Shown here: positions 46,802 to 56,154 of the stretch, in pieces | How the letters are laid out: the number at the start of each line of letters is the position of its first letter | How positions within the stretch are numbered: position 1 is the first letter of the stretch | DNA from: a virus | DNA length: 64,000 bases | Direction: 5' to 3' (one strand) | IMG/VR virus record: IMGVR_UViG_3300024999_000029 | Span: 248,001-312,000 of that record | Notes under the pieces: generated by a model | Told to the model about the DNA's origin: nothing | Seen by the model: the letters and a program-made list of their open reading frames with translations, nothing else | Databases searched by the model: none | Position numbers and translations under genes: made by a program

Positions 46802-47701
46802 ATGGCTTTTCATAAAATCAAAAAGCAAGATAGTTTTGCGCAATGGTTTTTAGATAATTTTGGTATTGATAAATTCAATACATTAATAAAACATGAGAAA
46901 AACTTAGAAGTAGGATTAGATATATGGATGATATTTAAAAGAAGCACAGCTAAAATATGGTTCTATTGCGAAAATAAAAATTATCATGAATTTTGTATGT
47001 CAGCATATAATTATTATAAAGGTCAAAGATGTAAATATTGTGCAAGAACAAAATATATTCATCCTAAGGATTCTTTAGGACAGTATATTATTGATAATTT
47101 TGGAGAAGATTTTTTAAATATAATATGGTCAAGTAAAAATATAAAATCTCCTTTTAAATATTCAATAGGAACTGAAAAAAAAGTATGGTTTTCATGTATT
47201 AATGAAATACATGAAGATAAATTAAGACAAGTAAAAAATGCGGTAAGAGGCGATTTTTATTGTCCTTATTGTATGGAAAATAATAATTCTTCAAAATTAC
47301 AAGAAAAGGTAAATCAATATATAAATTCATTAGGATATAAAATAAATACAGAATGTAATTGCACTATTATCCCTAAAAATCCAAAAACAAAATTTAATTT
47401 ACCTTTTGATAATGAAATAGAAGAATTAAAATTAATAATTGAAGTCAATGGACGCCAACACTATGATGAAATTAGCAGTAATAGTAAGTGGCTCAATGGG
47501 AAAACAGCTAAAGAATATTTACATAATAGAAAACTTAAAGACAGATATAAAAAAATCTTTGCGAAATCGCAAGGATATTTTTATTTGGAGATTCCTTATT
47601 GGTGTGATGACTATAAAGAATCTTGGAAAGATTTAATAAACAATAAAATAAATAATATTAAAAAGGGAACAACGACTGAGACGAATAGACTACATTTCTG
47701 A
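46802..47701 (+). CDS. Intron-encoded zinc-ribbon homing endonuclease
   Basis: 299 residues inside the group I intron. Two DUF4379-like units (SFAQWFLDNFGIDKF ... CKYCART; DSLGQYIIDNFGEDF ... CPYCMEN) then a PD-(D/E)XK nuclease (LPFDNEIEELKLIIEVNGRQ; IFAKSQGYFYLEIPYW). Its stop overlaps the catalytic core of the intron. Shortest of three related copies in the window; the C-terminus is nearest to that of 31350. Expected role: cutting intronless tape measure alleles to spread the intron. Confidence 0.8.
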   Translation: MAFHKIKKQDSFAQWFLDNFGIDKFNTLIKHEKNLEVGLDIWMIFKRSTAKIWFYCENKNYHEFCMSAYNYYKGQRCKYCARTKYIHPKDSLGQYIIDNFGEDFLNIIWSSKNIKSPFKYSIGTEKKVWFSCINEIHEDKLRQVKNAVRGDFYCPYCMENNNSSKLQEKVNQYINSLGYKINTECNCTIIPKNPKTKFNLPFDNEIEELKLIIEVNGRQHYDEISSNSKWLNGKTAKEYLHNRKLKDRYKKIFAKSQGYFYLEIPYWCDDYKESWKDLINNKINNIKKGTTTETNRLHF

Positions 47702-47852
47702 TGTAGATGCAACAGTCTGAACGTCACGCTATAATCTAAAAAATGAAACGTGAGAGAAATGGTCGCTGGTAATCAGACCAGCTAAAGAAGAACCGTTTCC
47801 GCTATCGAACAGATAGTCAGTAACCTTAAATCAAGGTGAAAGTAACAGATTG

Positions 47853-50800
47853 TAAATCCATAATTTCCAGAACATTTCGTATAGGCGAAGAAGGTGCTGA
47901 AGATGCAGGTAAAACAGAAGAGTATCTTAATTCTATAGGTATTGCTGTCAGAAAATCAGCTACAGAATTTAGGGATTTTTCTGGCATATTAGATGATATT
48001 AAAGGTAGATGGGGTTCTTTAACATCTACGGAAAAAAGTGCTTTAGCTCAACAAATGGCTGGAACCTGGCATTATTCAAAATTTATTGCATTAATGGAAA
48101 ATTATGGAATAGCACAAGATGCAACCAATAAAGCAATGAATAGTCAAAATTCAGCATTACAAGAAAATGCAAAATATATGAATAGTGTTGCTGGTAAAGT
48201 TGGACTATTTAAAGTTTCGTTAGAAAATTTATATTCCACAATTTTATCATCTGATGCTTTAAAAAATATATTAGATGGTTTAATTAAATTTATAGAAGTC
48301 ACAAATAGAGTTGTGACAGGATTGGGCGGATTTAATACAGCTTTATTATTAATAATTAATACTTTAATAATATTTAAAAGTAAGGCAATTGCTAGTGCTA
48401 TAACAAGTGTATGGGCATACATTGCCGCTTTCGGTTTAGCCGAAACAGCAACACTTGGGTTTAGTGCGGCAGTTAGTGTATTAAATACTGCTTTATTAGC
48501 ATTGCTTAAAAATCCTATAACATGGATACTTGCGGCAGTGGGAACATTGACTATTGGTATTTTTTCATGGATTAATGCTAATCAAAAATTAAAAGAATCA
48601 ATAATTGAAACAAATAAAGCTCAACTAGATTTTAACTTGGCTGTTAAAGATTTTTATCAAGATATGTCACCTGATAAAGTAAATGCAACTGCACAAGCTT
48701 TTGAAAATTTAAAAAAGCAACTTAATTATAAAAATGATAATGATTTACAAGAAGATATTAATAAAATTCAAGAGTTAAGAAAAGAATCTGAATGGGCTAA
48801 AAAAGTTTTATCTGATTCTGGCCGTAGTTCATATGAAAAGAATTTAGCTCAAAAAATATTACAACAACTATCTGATTTAGAAGATAAAACTAAAAAATAC
48901 ACTGAAGCTCAAAAAGAATTAGATACACAAAAGGCAATTACCAACATACTAGATACAGAATCCCAGAATAATATTGCCAAAAAGGTTAAAGGGAAATTAT
49001 CTGAATTAGATGCAGACAAAGAATTGATAAAACAGTATGAAAAAAGCGTTAAAGCTGGAAAAGAAGATAAAGAGATTCGTGACCAAATTTTAGATAAATA
49101 TCCTCAATATCTTAAAATGATTGGTGAGCATTCAGATAAAATTGGCATTAACACAGATACATTAAAAATTAATATAGATATTCAAGAAACTCTTGCAAAA
49201 GCTGAAATAGTAGAAGCACAAGTAGCAATGCGGGCAAGCTTAGATAAGACAACTACAATTGTAGAACAAACTAAGCAAAGAATAACGGCGTTAAAAGAAG
49301 AGCAATCCGCACTAGTAGCTATAAGTAAACCTATTTCTGTAGCTGATGTAGAAATTTCACCAGCTACAGAAATATTTAATGATCGAATAGAAGAAAAGTT
49401 TTCTCAAATAGTTGAGGCTGAAAAGGGTTTGGAACGACTTCAGTCAGCTATTGAAATTCAAAAAGGCTCTTTAGAATTAACTCCAGAACAAATTTTAGCT
49501 GCTGCAAAATCAGGTAAAAAAGGATATTTTTCAGATTCAGATGGAGATAAATCTTCCTTGCCAACTCTTAAAGAAGCAGTTGCTCGTGAAGAGTTAACTA
49601 AAGAACTTGTTAAGGCTTATAATAAAGAAGTTGATATATCAGATGTTAAGATTAAACATCTTGAGAGACAACTTAAAATAAATGACGAACAAAAAAATTA
49701 TAATAGAGAGCTTGAATTAACTAATTCACTTATATCAAACCAAGAGGCTAAAATTGGTCAACTTGGGACAGCTAATAAAAGTATAACAAAAGAGGCAGAT
49801 AAACTACGTGCCGATAATCTTAAATTTGACACAACCAAGTGGTTTGATGTGGGTGGAGAAGCAACAGTAGATTATAGGAAACTTCTTAATTCATTTGCTA
49901 TTGAATCAGAAAAAATACGTGCCAAAGCAGAAAAAACTAATACTAAAACAGCTATTCAAGAATCAAATAAACAGATTCAGGCTTTAGAAAATCAAAAGAA
50001 AAAAATTGAGGAATTATTTAACAATATTTATGCTCTTAAAAAGGCTTATGCTTCTAATACGGACGAAATATTAAAGACTGAAGATGCAGTTGATTCATTA
50101 AAACAAAGTGTTGTTAAATTAAATGAAGAACAAAAGAAACTCCAAGAAGAACTTTACAAAAAGCAAAAAAAATCTCTTGAAGAAATTTTAGATTTAGTCA
50201 CTGAGATGATTAAGCAAGAAGCGGAAGATCAAATTGACGCACTTGAAGAACAAGTTGATAAATATAAAGAAATAATTAGTGCAAAAAAAGAAGCATTGAA
50301 GCTTACTGAAGAACAACACGATTATGAGAAGTCTTTAGCTGAAAAACAAAAAGATATATCTAAGATTCAAAATCGTCTTTTAGAATTAAGTCTTGATGAT
50401 AGTCGTGCAGCACAGGCTGAAAGACTTAAATTAGAAGAAGACTTAGCAGATAAAACATCGGATTTAGATGAGTTGCAACATGATAGAAGTATTGAACTTC
50501 AAGAGCAAGCTTTAGATAAAGAATTAAAACAGTTTGAAGATACTAAAGACAAAGAGATTAAAGAAATTAAAGATTATCTTGATAAATCTGGACGTTTAAC
50601 TGCCGATGCTATGAAATTAATTAATACTCAAGGTGATACGGTTTATAACAATTTAGTAAAATGGAATGAATTGTACGGAGATTCGATTGAAAATAATGTA
50701 AAAAATTCCTGGGAGAGTGCTAAACAAGCCTTAAATAGTTATAAAAACTCTTTGAATCAAATTGATTATAATTTTGCATCACAAACTCTTAGCGATACTT

Positions 50801-51294
50801 TAAATGAGAGCGATATTATTGCTCAAATGCAAGCAAATTCTAAGTCTTGGTCTAATGCTAGTCCTGAATATAAAAAAGAGCTTGCGGCAGAGAATCTTAG
50901 ACTTGGAACAAGTATAGGATTAACCAGAGATGATAAGACTGGCATTTGGTATGATAAAAGTGGAGTTAGAGCTTATGCTGGTGGTGGCACAAGTACTGAA
51001 ACTCAACTTGCATTATTACATGGCACAAAAGCTAATCCAGAATGGATTCTTAATTCAGGTCAAATGAAAAGTTTGATTACTAATTTGACTTTACCTCAAT
51101 TCAAGATGCCTGAAGTTAAGGGATTATCTAATGGCAGTGGGGTTCAAATTGGTAGTTTGATTACAGTAAATGGAAATGTAGATAAAGCAGCTATGCCAAA
51201 ACTTGAAACTGTTGTAAATCAAGCAGTTGATAAGTTGGTTAATACGATGGGACTTAGGGGCAATACTAGGTCGACAAAATCATATAGCATTTAG
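47853..51294 (+). CDS. Tape measure protein, exon 2
   Basis: The remaining coding part, read in frame from the codon completed across the splice (A-L-K-S-I-I-S-R). The spliced protein is 1,673 residues, predicting a tail near 250 nm at about 0.15 nm per residue. Hydrophobic segments at about residues 165-235 of the exon (FNTALLLIINTLIIF; NPITWILAAVGTLTIGIFSW) are the usual transmembrane region that may enter the host membrane. Long coiled coils follow (about 400-970). The ATG at 47836 lies inside the intron and is not a start. Confidence 0.85.
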
Positions 51295-51300
51295 TTTTAT

Positions 51301-51333
51301 AGGGTATTGCAGAAATGTAATGCCCTTTGTTTT
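51301..51333 (+). terminator. Stem-loop after tape measure
   Basis: AGGGTATTGC / GTAATGCCCT, 10-bp imperfect stem with loop AGAAAT and TTTGTTTTG after it. Confidence 0.6.
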
Positions 51334-51385
51334 GAGAATAATTAAAAATTTAAATAGATATTAAAAAATTAAGGTGGTGAAATAA

Positions 51386-52174
51386 TTGGCTATACAGGCT
51401 TTAAATTTTATATATGACAATATTTCAAGCGAGGTATTTTCGGTCAAGATTGTGAATTTTAACTCCAGTGGTTTACAAGAAAATAATTTTGGAGGTAACG
51501 TAATTCCGATTTATGAATCAATAAAAAGAAAACATAATGTGTTTTTGTATGGGACTCAGCCGTCACAACCATTAGAATTTGAATTGAATATTGCAACAGA
51601 GGGAGAAGAACTTGACAGTTATTCACTAGGAGCATTGGGCAAGTGGCTCTTTGGTCATCAAGATTGGAAATGGCTACAAATTGAGCAAGTTTCATATGAA
51701 GGGTTATGGTTTAAGTGTTTATTATTAGATCCTCAAGTTATTTCAGTTGGTAATATGAATATAGGCTTTAAATGTAAGGTATTCTGTGACAGTTCATATG
51801 TATATTCTGATGAGTTTACATATAACCACAATATCACTACTTCTAATCAGCAAATTACATTTAATAATTTAAGTGATGCTAACTTGTATTTATATCCCTA
51901 TATATCCTTCACAACGTCTAGTACAACTACTAGCTTCAGTATAAAAAATTCCTCAGATAGTGATAGAGAATTTAAATTTACAAGTATTGCAAATAATGAG
52001 ACTATAACTGTGAATAATGATTTAAAAATTATAACGTCTAGTACATCTAATAATAGATTGAGTAATTTTAATTTAAAGTGGTTGAGGTTAGTTCCAGGAA
52101 CTAATAATTTAGTAGTTAATGGGAATGGTAGTATGTTTTTAAGAATGAGATTCCCAGTTAAGGTTGGTGGGTAA
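51386..52174 (+). CDS. Distal tail protein (Dit)
   Basis: 262 residues directly after the tape measure. N-terminal ring domain with IPIYESIKRKHNVFLYGTQ and PLEFELNIA, a W-L-F/W-L-Q segment, then a C-terminal galectin-like beta domain (about 150-262, ending GTNNLVVNGNGSMFLRMRF). This matches SPP1 gp19.1-type Dit proteins, which form the hub linking tube and tail tip. TTG start after AAGGTGGTGA. The usual next gene, Tal, is displaced by 5.4 kb of accessory genes. Confidence 0.8.
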   Translation: MAIQALNFIYDNISSEVFSVKIVNFNSSGLQENNFGGNVIPIYESIKRKHNVFLYGTQPSQPLEFELNIATEGEELDSYSLGALGKWLFGHQDWKWLQIEQVSYEGLWFKCLLLDPQVISVGNMNIGFKCKVFCDSSYVYSDEFTYNHNITTSNQQITFNNLSDANLYLYPYISFTTSSTTTSFSIKNSSDSDREFKFTSIANNETITVNNDLKIITSSTSNNRLSNFNLKWLRLVPGTNNLVVNGNGSMFLRMRFPVKVGG

Positions 52175-52271
52175 ATTCCTTCGCAATAAGAAAATATTTT
52201 TTGTAGAAAATAGTAAAACAATATATTATAATCAATAATAAGAATAATTATTCATATATTATGAAATATTG

Positions 52272-52300
52272 TTGTCAAATATACCATAATATGCTAAAAT
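52272..52300 (+). promoter_or_regulatory. Promoter of toxin-antitoxin pair
   Basis: TTGTCA, 17-nt spacer, TAAAAT with TGC before the -10. It stands 76 nt upstream of the first gene and gives the pair its own transcription. Confidence 0.65.
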
Positions 52301-52375
52301 AAATTATACAGTTCTACAAATACTTTAATCCATTTGAGTTATATTATATTCAAATAAGCTTATTGAGGTGTTTGT

Positions 52376-52603
52376 ATGAATAAACGAATAAGAAAGAAAA
52401 AACAAATAAATGAGGAGGCGAATGATATGAGTGTTGCAACTATTAATAATAGGAGTTATAATTCACTTGATTTGAATAAATTAAAAAGTAAAAAACATAC
52501 TATTATATCCTCAAAAGAAGCACTCAAAGATATTACTCCTATTGAATGGTCTGAAGATGTTTTGTCTGGGAAAAAGAAAGTCATTATTGACTGTAACAAA
52601 TGA
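52376..52603 (+). CDS. Probable antitoxin
   Basis: 75 residues, basic N-terminus (NKRIRKKKQ), no obvious DNA-binding fold, ending ITPIEWSEDVLSGKKKVII. Size, promoter and position 18 nt before a MazF/PemK-like gene indicate an antitoxin whose C-terminal half would bind the toxin. GAGGTG site upstream of the ATG. The family was not recognised with certainty. Confidence 0.5.
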   Translation: MNKRIRKKKQINEEANDMSVATINNRSYNSLDLNKLKSKKHTIISSKEALKDITPIEWSEDVLSGKKKVIIDCNK

Positions 52604-52621
52604 TATTTTTGGGGGCATACG

Positions 52622-53026
52622 ATGTGTAAGGTCGGAGACATTATTTTAATTAAGAATTATATAGTTAATGGTGTACATTTAACAAAACATTCTTTCGTAG
52701 TTTTAAATGATAAAGCGGGACAAATTCAAGGCTTAGATTACGATATAATATGCAATACCATGTCTTCATTTAAAAATGAGGAGCAACGAAAGAAAAAGTT
52801 GAGTTATTCTAGTAATTTTGAGATATTACATAATGATCAAGTTATAAGTAATGGTGGAAATGATATAGATGGCTTTATAAAAGCGGAACAATTTTATTAT
52901 TTTGATAAAGATAAAATTGATTATATGGTTATTGGCACTATGAAAGCAGAAGCTTTTAATTTATTATTAGAATTTATAGATGAATTAGAAATACCAATTC
53001 AAGATGTAGTAGATAATTTAAAGTAA
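52622..53026 (+). CDS. MazF/PemK-like toxin
   Basis: 134 residues starting KVGDIILIKNY, the SH3-barrel opening typical of MazF/PemK-type RNases (K-x-G-D-I-x-x-I), then KHSFVVLND and DYDIICNTMSSFK. C-terminal helix EAFNLLLEFIDEL. Cleavage specificity cannot be predicted. With the gene before it, it forms a type II toxin-antitoxin candidate that would stabilise the prophage. A terminator follows after 14 nt. Confidence 0.55.
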   Translation: MCKVGDIILIKNYIVNGVHLTKHSFVVLNDKAGQIQGLDYDIICNTMSSFKNEEQRKKKLSYSSNFEILHNDQVISNGGNDIDGFIKAEQFYYFDKDKIDYMVIGTMKAEAFNLLLEFIDELEIPIQDVVDNLK

Positions 53027-53040
53027 TTTTACTGATTTTT

Positions 53041-53070
53041 AAGACCTCTCTAACTAGAGGTCTTATTCAT
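53041..53070 (+). terminator. Terminator of toxin-antitoxin pair
   Basis: Perfect 9-bp stem AAGACCTCT / AGAGGTCTT, loop CTAACT, followed by ATTCATT. A similar GACCTC/GAGGTC hairpin ends the toxin gene at 62793. Confidence 0.75.
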
Positions 53071-53102
53071 TGTAAATAACCTCCTTTTCAGTAATATTAT
53101 AC

Positions 53103-53130
53103 TTGCATAATATTTTCCATAAGATATAAT
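53103..53130 (+). promoter_or_regulatory. Promoter of zinc-ribbon membrane gene
   Basis: TTGCAT, 16-nt spacer, TATAAT, about 50 nt before the ATG at 53180. Confidence 0.6.
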
Positions 53131-53179
53131 AATTATATCAATATAAAAATATATAAATCACTGAGAAGGAGAGATAAAA

Positions 53180-54136
53180 ATGAATAAATGTACTAAATGT
53201 GGGGCTATCAACACAGATGAAACAATATATTGTGAGTGTGGTGAACCTTTGAATGACAATATTTCCGATAGAGATAATTCAATAAGCAAGGAACTGAGAA
53301 ATACACTTATTTTTGGTGGAATATTCGCTATTGTTGTATTATTTATAATTATTATTACTAATGTAAATAGTAAGTACCAACAGCCAGATCATAGCGAGCA
53401 GTCAAATGTAAGTATAGATGATAATGAAATAAAAATGAATAATTACAAAAATGAGCTAAAAGATAAAATGTCATCTATTATTAAAAAATATGATTTTGCC
53501 ACATCATTCGAACTTGATAGTGATATGGATGCTCATATGACGATAAAAGTTAATGATAAATTTGACAAATTAAGTAATGTAGAAAAGTATAAGGTATTAA
53601 GTAATTTATATCATGATTTTAAGGAAACAATAAATGAATGTATTATGGATAAACTTGATAGCAGTTATATAGATACTGATATAGGGAAGCGTATTTTAGC
53701 CATTTCACCAAAAGGAACATTTACACAAAATTATGATCACCTAACATTGCCAGATGGGAAAGAAGTATGCGAGGACGATACACTAACAAAAGAAGAAAAA
53801 AAGCAACAACAGGAGGAAATAGAACAATTTAAAAAACAACAAAATCTTATTGATAGTAGCGTGAATGGTTTAATTATTCAAAATGAAAAGATATGGACAA
53901 ATGATGGCGATTATAGTTATTTTAAAGGAAGAGTTAAGAATATCGGCAATTTAGACATTACATATTGGAAATTAACGCTTGAACTTTGTGATAGCAATGA
54001 AAATGTATTAGATACAGATTATACAAACTCATCGGAAACAATTAGACCTGGAAATATGAAAGAGTTTGAAATAATGCATAAATATGACTCTGAGTATAAA
54101 AAAGCAAGAGTTTTTATAGATGAAGCTAAGAACTAA
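53180..54136 (+). CDS. Zinc-ribbon membrane protein with FxLYD-like domain
   Basis: 318 residues. Cytoplasmic zinc ribbon (C4, C7, C18, C20), transmembrane helix about 39-60, extracellular helical region (90-165), and a C-terminal beta domain (YFKGRVKNIGNLDITYWKLT, about 252-271) of the FxLYD type often found in secreted Firmicutes proteins. It has its own promoter and terminator (54165-54192). A prophage cargo gene acting at the host surface is likely; the function is not known. Confidence 0.6.
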   Translation: MNKCTKCGAINTDETIYCECGEPLNDNISDRDNSISKELRNTLIFGGIFAIVVLFIIIITNVNSKYQQPDHSEQSNVSIDDNEIKMNNYKNELKDKMSSIIKKYDFATSFELDSDMDAHMTIKVNDKFDKLSNVEKYKVLSNLYHDFKETINECIMDKLDSSYIDTDIGKRILAISPKGTFTQNYDHLTLPDGKEVCEDDTLTKEEKKQQQEEIEQFKKQQNLIDSSVNGLIIQNEKIWTNDGDYSYFKGRVKNIGNLDITYWKLTLELCDSNENVLDTDYTNSSETIRPGNMKEFEIMHKYDSEYKKARVFIDEAKN

Positions 54137-54164
54137 TTATATTATTAATGTAAAAGATTTATTT

Positions 54165-54194
54165 AAACTGGTGATGAGCCAGTTTTCTTTTTAT
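54165..54194 (+). terminator. Terminator
   Basis: 7-bp stem AAACTGG / CCAGTTT with TGATGAG loop, then TCTTTTT. Confidence 0.7.
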
Positions 54195-54231
54195 AAAAAT
54201 CTCTAATAATTTTCACCTCAACTTTTATTAA

Positions 54232-54294
54232 AATATTGATAATTCTAATATTTCTCTTGACAAATTATTAATATATTGATAATATTAATATATT
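54232..54294 (+). promoter_or_regulatory. Operator-like palindromes over a promoter
   Basis: Two related AT-rich palindromes, 54232-54252 (centre GATAATTC) and 54270-54294 (centre GATAAT), share ATATTGATAAT. The second overlaps the -10 (TAATAT, 54280-54285) of a promoter whose TTGACA is at 54257-54262. This is the layout of an autoregulated repressor. Confidence 0.55.
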
Positions 54295-54358
54295 AAGAAA
54301 TTTTATATTGATTAATTTTATGGTATAATCAAAATAAAAATGTTAATGAGGGATATTA

Positions 54359-54595
54359 ATGGAAGTAATGATTAAATTAAAAATAAATGAAAAAATTGAA
54401 GAGTACAGAAAAGACACAGGAGCAACGAAAACTTGGATTTCTCATAAACTTGGAATGAGTAAACAAAGATTGTCCAATATCGGCAACGGGGACAATATTA
54501 CTTTAAAATTATTACTAAGAGTTGCAATATTTCTAAATTGTAAAACCGAAGATTTATACGAATATAGTATTGTTGACGATAATATTCAATCTTAG
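54359..54595 (+). CDS. XRE/Cro-type repressor
   Basis: 78 residues, essentially one helix-turn-helix domain (GATKTWISHKLGMSKQRLSN as helices 2-3). It lies downstream of the paired palindromes it may bind. No C-terminal dimer or cleavage domain, so it is Cro-like or a small regulator. ATG 54359 and ATG 54368 are both possible starts. Followed by the antirepressor operon. Confidence 0.75.
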   Translation: MEVMIKLKINEKIEEYRKDTGATKTWISHKLGMSKQRLSNIGNGDNITLKLLLRVAIFLNCKTEDLYEYSIVDDNIQS

Positions 54596-54616
54596 ATATT
54601 TTTGTATTTATTTTTG

Positions 54617-54645
54617 TTGACATTATTCAAACTCTTTTGTATACT
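54617..54645 (+). promoter_or_regulatory. Promoter of antirepressor operon
   Basis: TTGACA, 17-nt spacer, TATACT; near-consensus. A short AGGT/ACCT hairpin lies in the leader. Confidence 0.75.
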
Positions 54646-54701
54646 ATTAATGCAAGGTAGATTTTACCTTTTGTAAAAAATAATATATAGGAGGGTTTAT
54701 T

Positions 54702-55001
54702 GTGAGTAGATTAAAAACAATTACGATTAATGAATTTGAAAATGATTTTAGTAAATTAGAAGGAAAATCAGTTTGCGTAGATATCAAAGGGTCTATAAAT
54801 TTATTGAAGGTTATAACCAACTTCAACGTATGGCAAGACGAAAATAAAATTACATTGTTTGATCATGAAGATGAATCCGAAGTTAATATTAAAAAAGATG
54901 TTATTGATTGTATTGTAAAAGATAGACATGATACGAGTTTATTTTTAAAGAATGGTATGGAAGTTAATGTTTATGGGCAGGAGGACGTTGATCATGAATA
55001 A
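54702..55001 (+). CDS. Hypothetical protein of antirepressor operon
   Basis: 99 residues from GTG after AGGAGGG. Beta-rich, acidic (NEFENDFSKLEGKSVCVDIK). It overlaps the next gene by 8 nt, so it is co-translated with the antirepressor. No family recognised. Confidence 0.55.
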   Translation: MSRLKTITINEFENDFSKLEGKSVCVDIKGSINLLKVITNFNVWQDENKITLFDHEDESEVNIKKDVIDCIVKDRHDTSLFLKNGMEVNVYGQEDVDHE

Positions 55002-55776
55002 TTTAATGATAAAAGAAGTAAGTTTCAACGGAGATAGTTTACTGGCGGTTAAGAATAATTATGATAGTAAAATATATGTCGGAGTTAGTTATATCTGTAA
55101 TGGTATAGGGTTATCTGAAGGACAGATGAAAAATGAAAGAAAGAAAATACAGGAAGATTTAGTCCTTTCTAAAGGGGGACGAAATTTAATCCTCCCTACA
55201 AATGGTGGCAATCAAGAGGTTTTGGGTATAGAATTAGACTTCCTCCCTCTTTGGTTGGCTAAGATTTCTATCACTCCTAAAATGATAAAAGATAATCCTG
55301 ATGTAGTAAGCAAACTTGTTGATTATCAATTGAAAGCAAAAGACGTTTTAGCAAAAGCATTTATATATGGAGAATACAACTTGCCAACCACATATAAAGA
55401 AGCACTAATACAATTGCTTACTGTAGTTGAGCAAAAAGAAAAGATTGAAGAACAAAACAAAGTACTTATTCCAAAGGCTGAAGGATATGATGTATTAATT
55501 GCAGCAGATGGTTATCAAAACATGAATGAGGTAGCCAAGGCATTTTCAATTGGTCGCAATAAATTATTTAAATTACTAAGAAATGAAAAAATTCTCATGG
55601 ACAACAACGTACCTTATCAAAAATACATCAACAATAATTATTTTTTAGTTAAAGAGATATCAATTAGTCGTGGCAATTACTACTATAATGGCCTGCAAAC
55701 GTTTATTACAGCTAGAGGATTGGGCTTCTTAAAGGACTTGCTAAAAGAAAACGGCTACTTGCAAAGTATAGCCTAA
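54994..55776 (+). CDS. Phage antirepressor (P22_AR_N/KilAC type)
   Basis: 260 residues from the ATG after GCAGGAGGA; an in-frame ATG further upstream lies inside the previous gene and lacks a site. The N-terminal half (YVGVSYICNGIGLSEGQ; LDFLPLWLAKI; KLVDYQLKAKDVLAKAF) matches P22-type antirepressor N-terminal domains. The C-terminal half (YQNMNEVAKAFSIGRNKLFK, then TARGLGFLKDLL) is a KilAC-like DNA-binding domain. Expected role: relieving repression in the lysis-lysogeny switch. Confidence 0.8.
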   Translation: MNNLMIKEVSFNGDSLLAVKNNYDSKIYVGVSYICNGIGLSEGQMKNERKKIQEDLVLSKGGRNLILPTNGGNQEVLGIELDFLPLWLAKISITPKMIKDNPDVVSKLVDYQLKAKDVLAKAFIYGEYNLPTTYKEALIQLLTVVEQKEKIEEQNKVLIPKAEGYDVLIAADGYQNMNEVAKAFSIGRNKLFKLLRNEKILMDNNVPYQKYINNNYFLVKEISISRGNYYYNGLQTFITARGLGFLKDLLKENGYLQSIA

Positions 55777-55794
55777 ACAAATATCAAACAAAAG

Positions 55795-56067
55795 ATGAGA
55801 TTTGACTTAGACTATATAATCAACTTATGCAGACCCAATAATATCTCCGTCAAAGTTATTGTTAATAAATACGGTGGAGATGATATACTATTAACACACA
55901 GGCGGGACACCTATAAGGTACAGCAAGAAGATGATTGCTATATTTTGCTAAAGCGAAATTGTGCTCAAAATCCAAAAAGACGTGAATATTATCATCTAGT
56001 TAAAAATGCTGGAGATAATGGTAAGTTTTATAGTTTGAAAGATTTGATTTTTGGGATAATTAAATAA
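55795..56067 (+). CDS. Hypothetical protein, paralogue of 37734-38066
   Basis: 90 residues. Shares the block KYGGDDILLTHRRDTYKVQ ... CYILLKRN ... YYHL with the gene at 37734. It follows the antirepressor by 18 nt with only a weak ribosome binding site and ends at a terminator (56087-56116). Function unknown. Confidence 0.55.
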   Translation: MRFDLDYIINLCRPNNISVKVIVNKYGGDDILLTHRRDTYKVQQEDDCYILLKRNCAQNPKRREYYHLVKNAGDNGKFYSLKDLIFGIIK

Positions 56068-56086
56068 ATATAAAATCCAAGCAAGT

Positions 56087-56116
56087 AGCGGATAGTTCTC
56101 TACCCGCTTTTTGTTT
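56087..56116 (+). terminator. Terminator of antirepressor operon
   Basis: AGCGGATAG / CTACCCGCT stem with one mismatch, loop TTCT, then TTTTGTTTTT. Confidence 0.7.
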
Positions 56117-56125
56117 TTATAGTAA

Positions 56126-56137
56126 ATTAAAATATAA
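56126..56137 (+). promoter_or_regulatory. AT-rich intergenic motif
   Basis: ATTAAAATATAA lies between the antirepressor terminator and the next small gene. Confidence 0.4.
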
Positions 56138-56154
56138 TTTAGAAAGGTAGAATA

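Larger units (their letters stand above)
46637..47852 (+). other. Group I intron in tape measure gene
   Basis: 1,216 nt. The 5' exon end AGCCCT pairs with intron GGGGCT (46645-46650), giving a P1 helix with the required U-G at the splice site. The intron ends in G (47852). Candidate P7 strands are AGACT (47687-47691) and AGTCT (47714-47718), enclosing a hairpin TACAT / ATGTA. Joining 46636 to 47853 gives A-L-K-S-I-I-S-R in frame, restoring a conserved tape measure motif. It carries a nuclease gene at 46802-47701, so it is probably mobile. Confidence 0.9.

Noticed and set aside
47836-47852. ATG at 47836 as start of a separate 1,152-residue tape measure gene
   Set aside because: It falls in the 3' end of the intron, has only a poor site, and the exon-exon junction gives an uninterrupted conserved protein.
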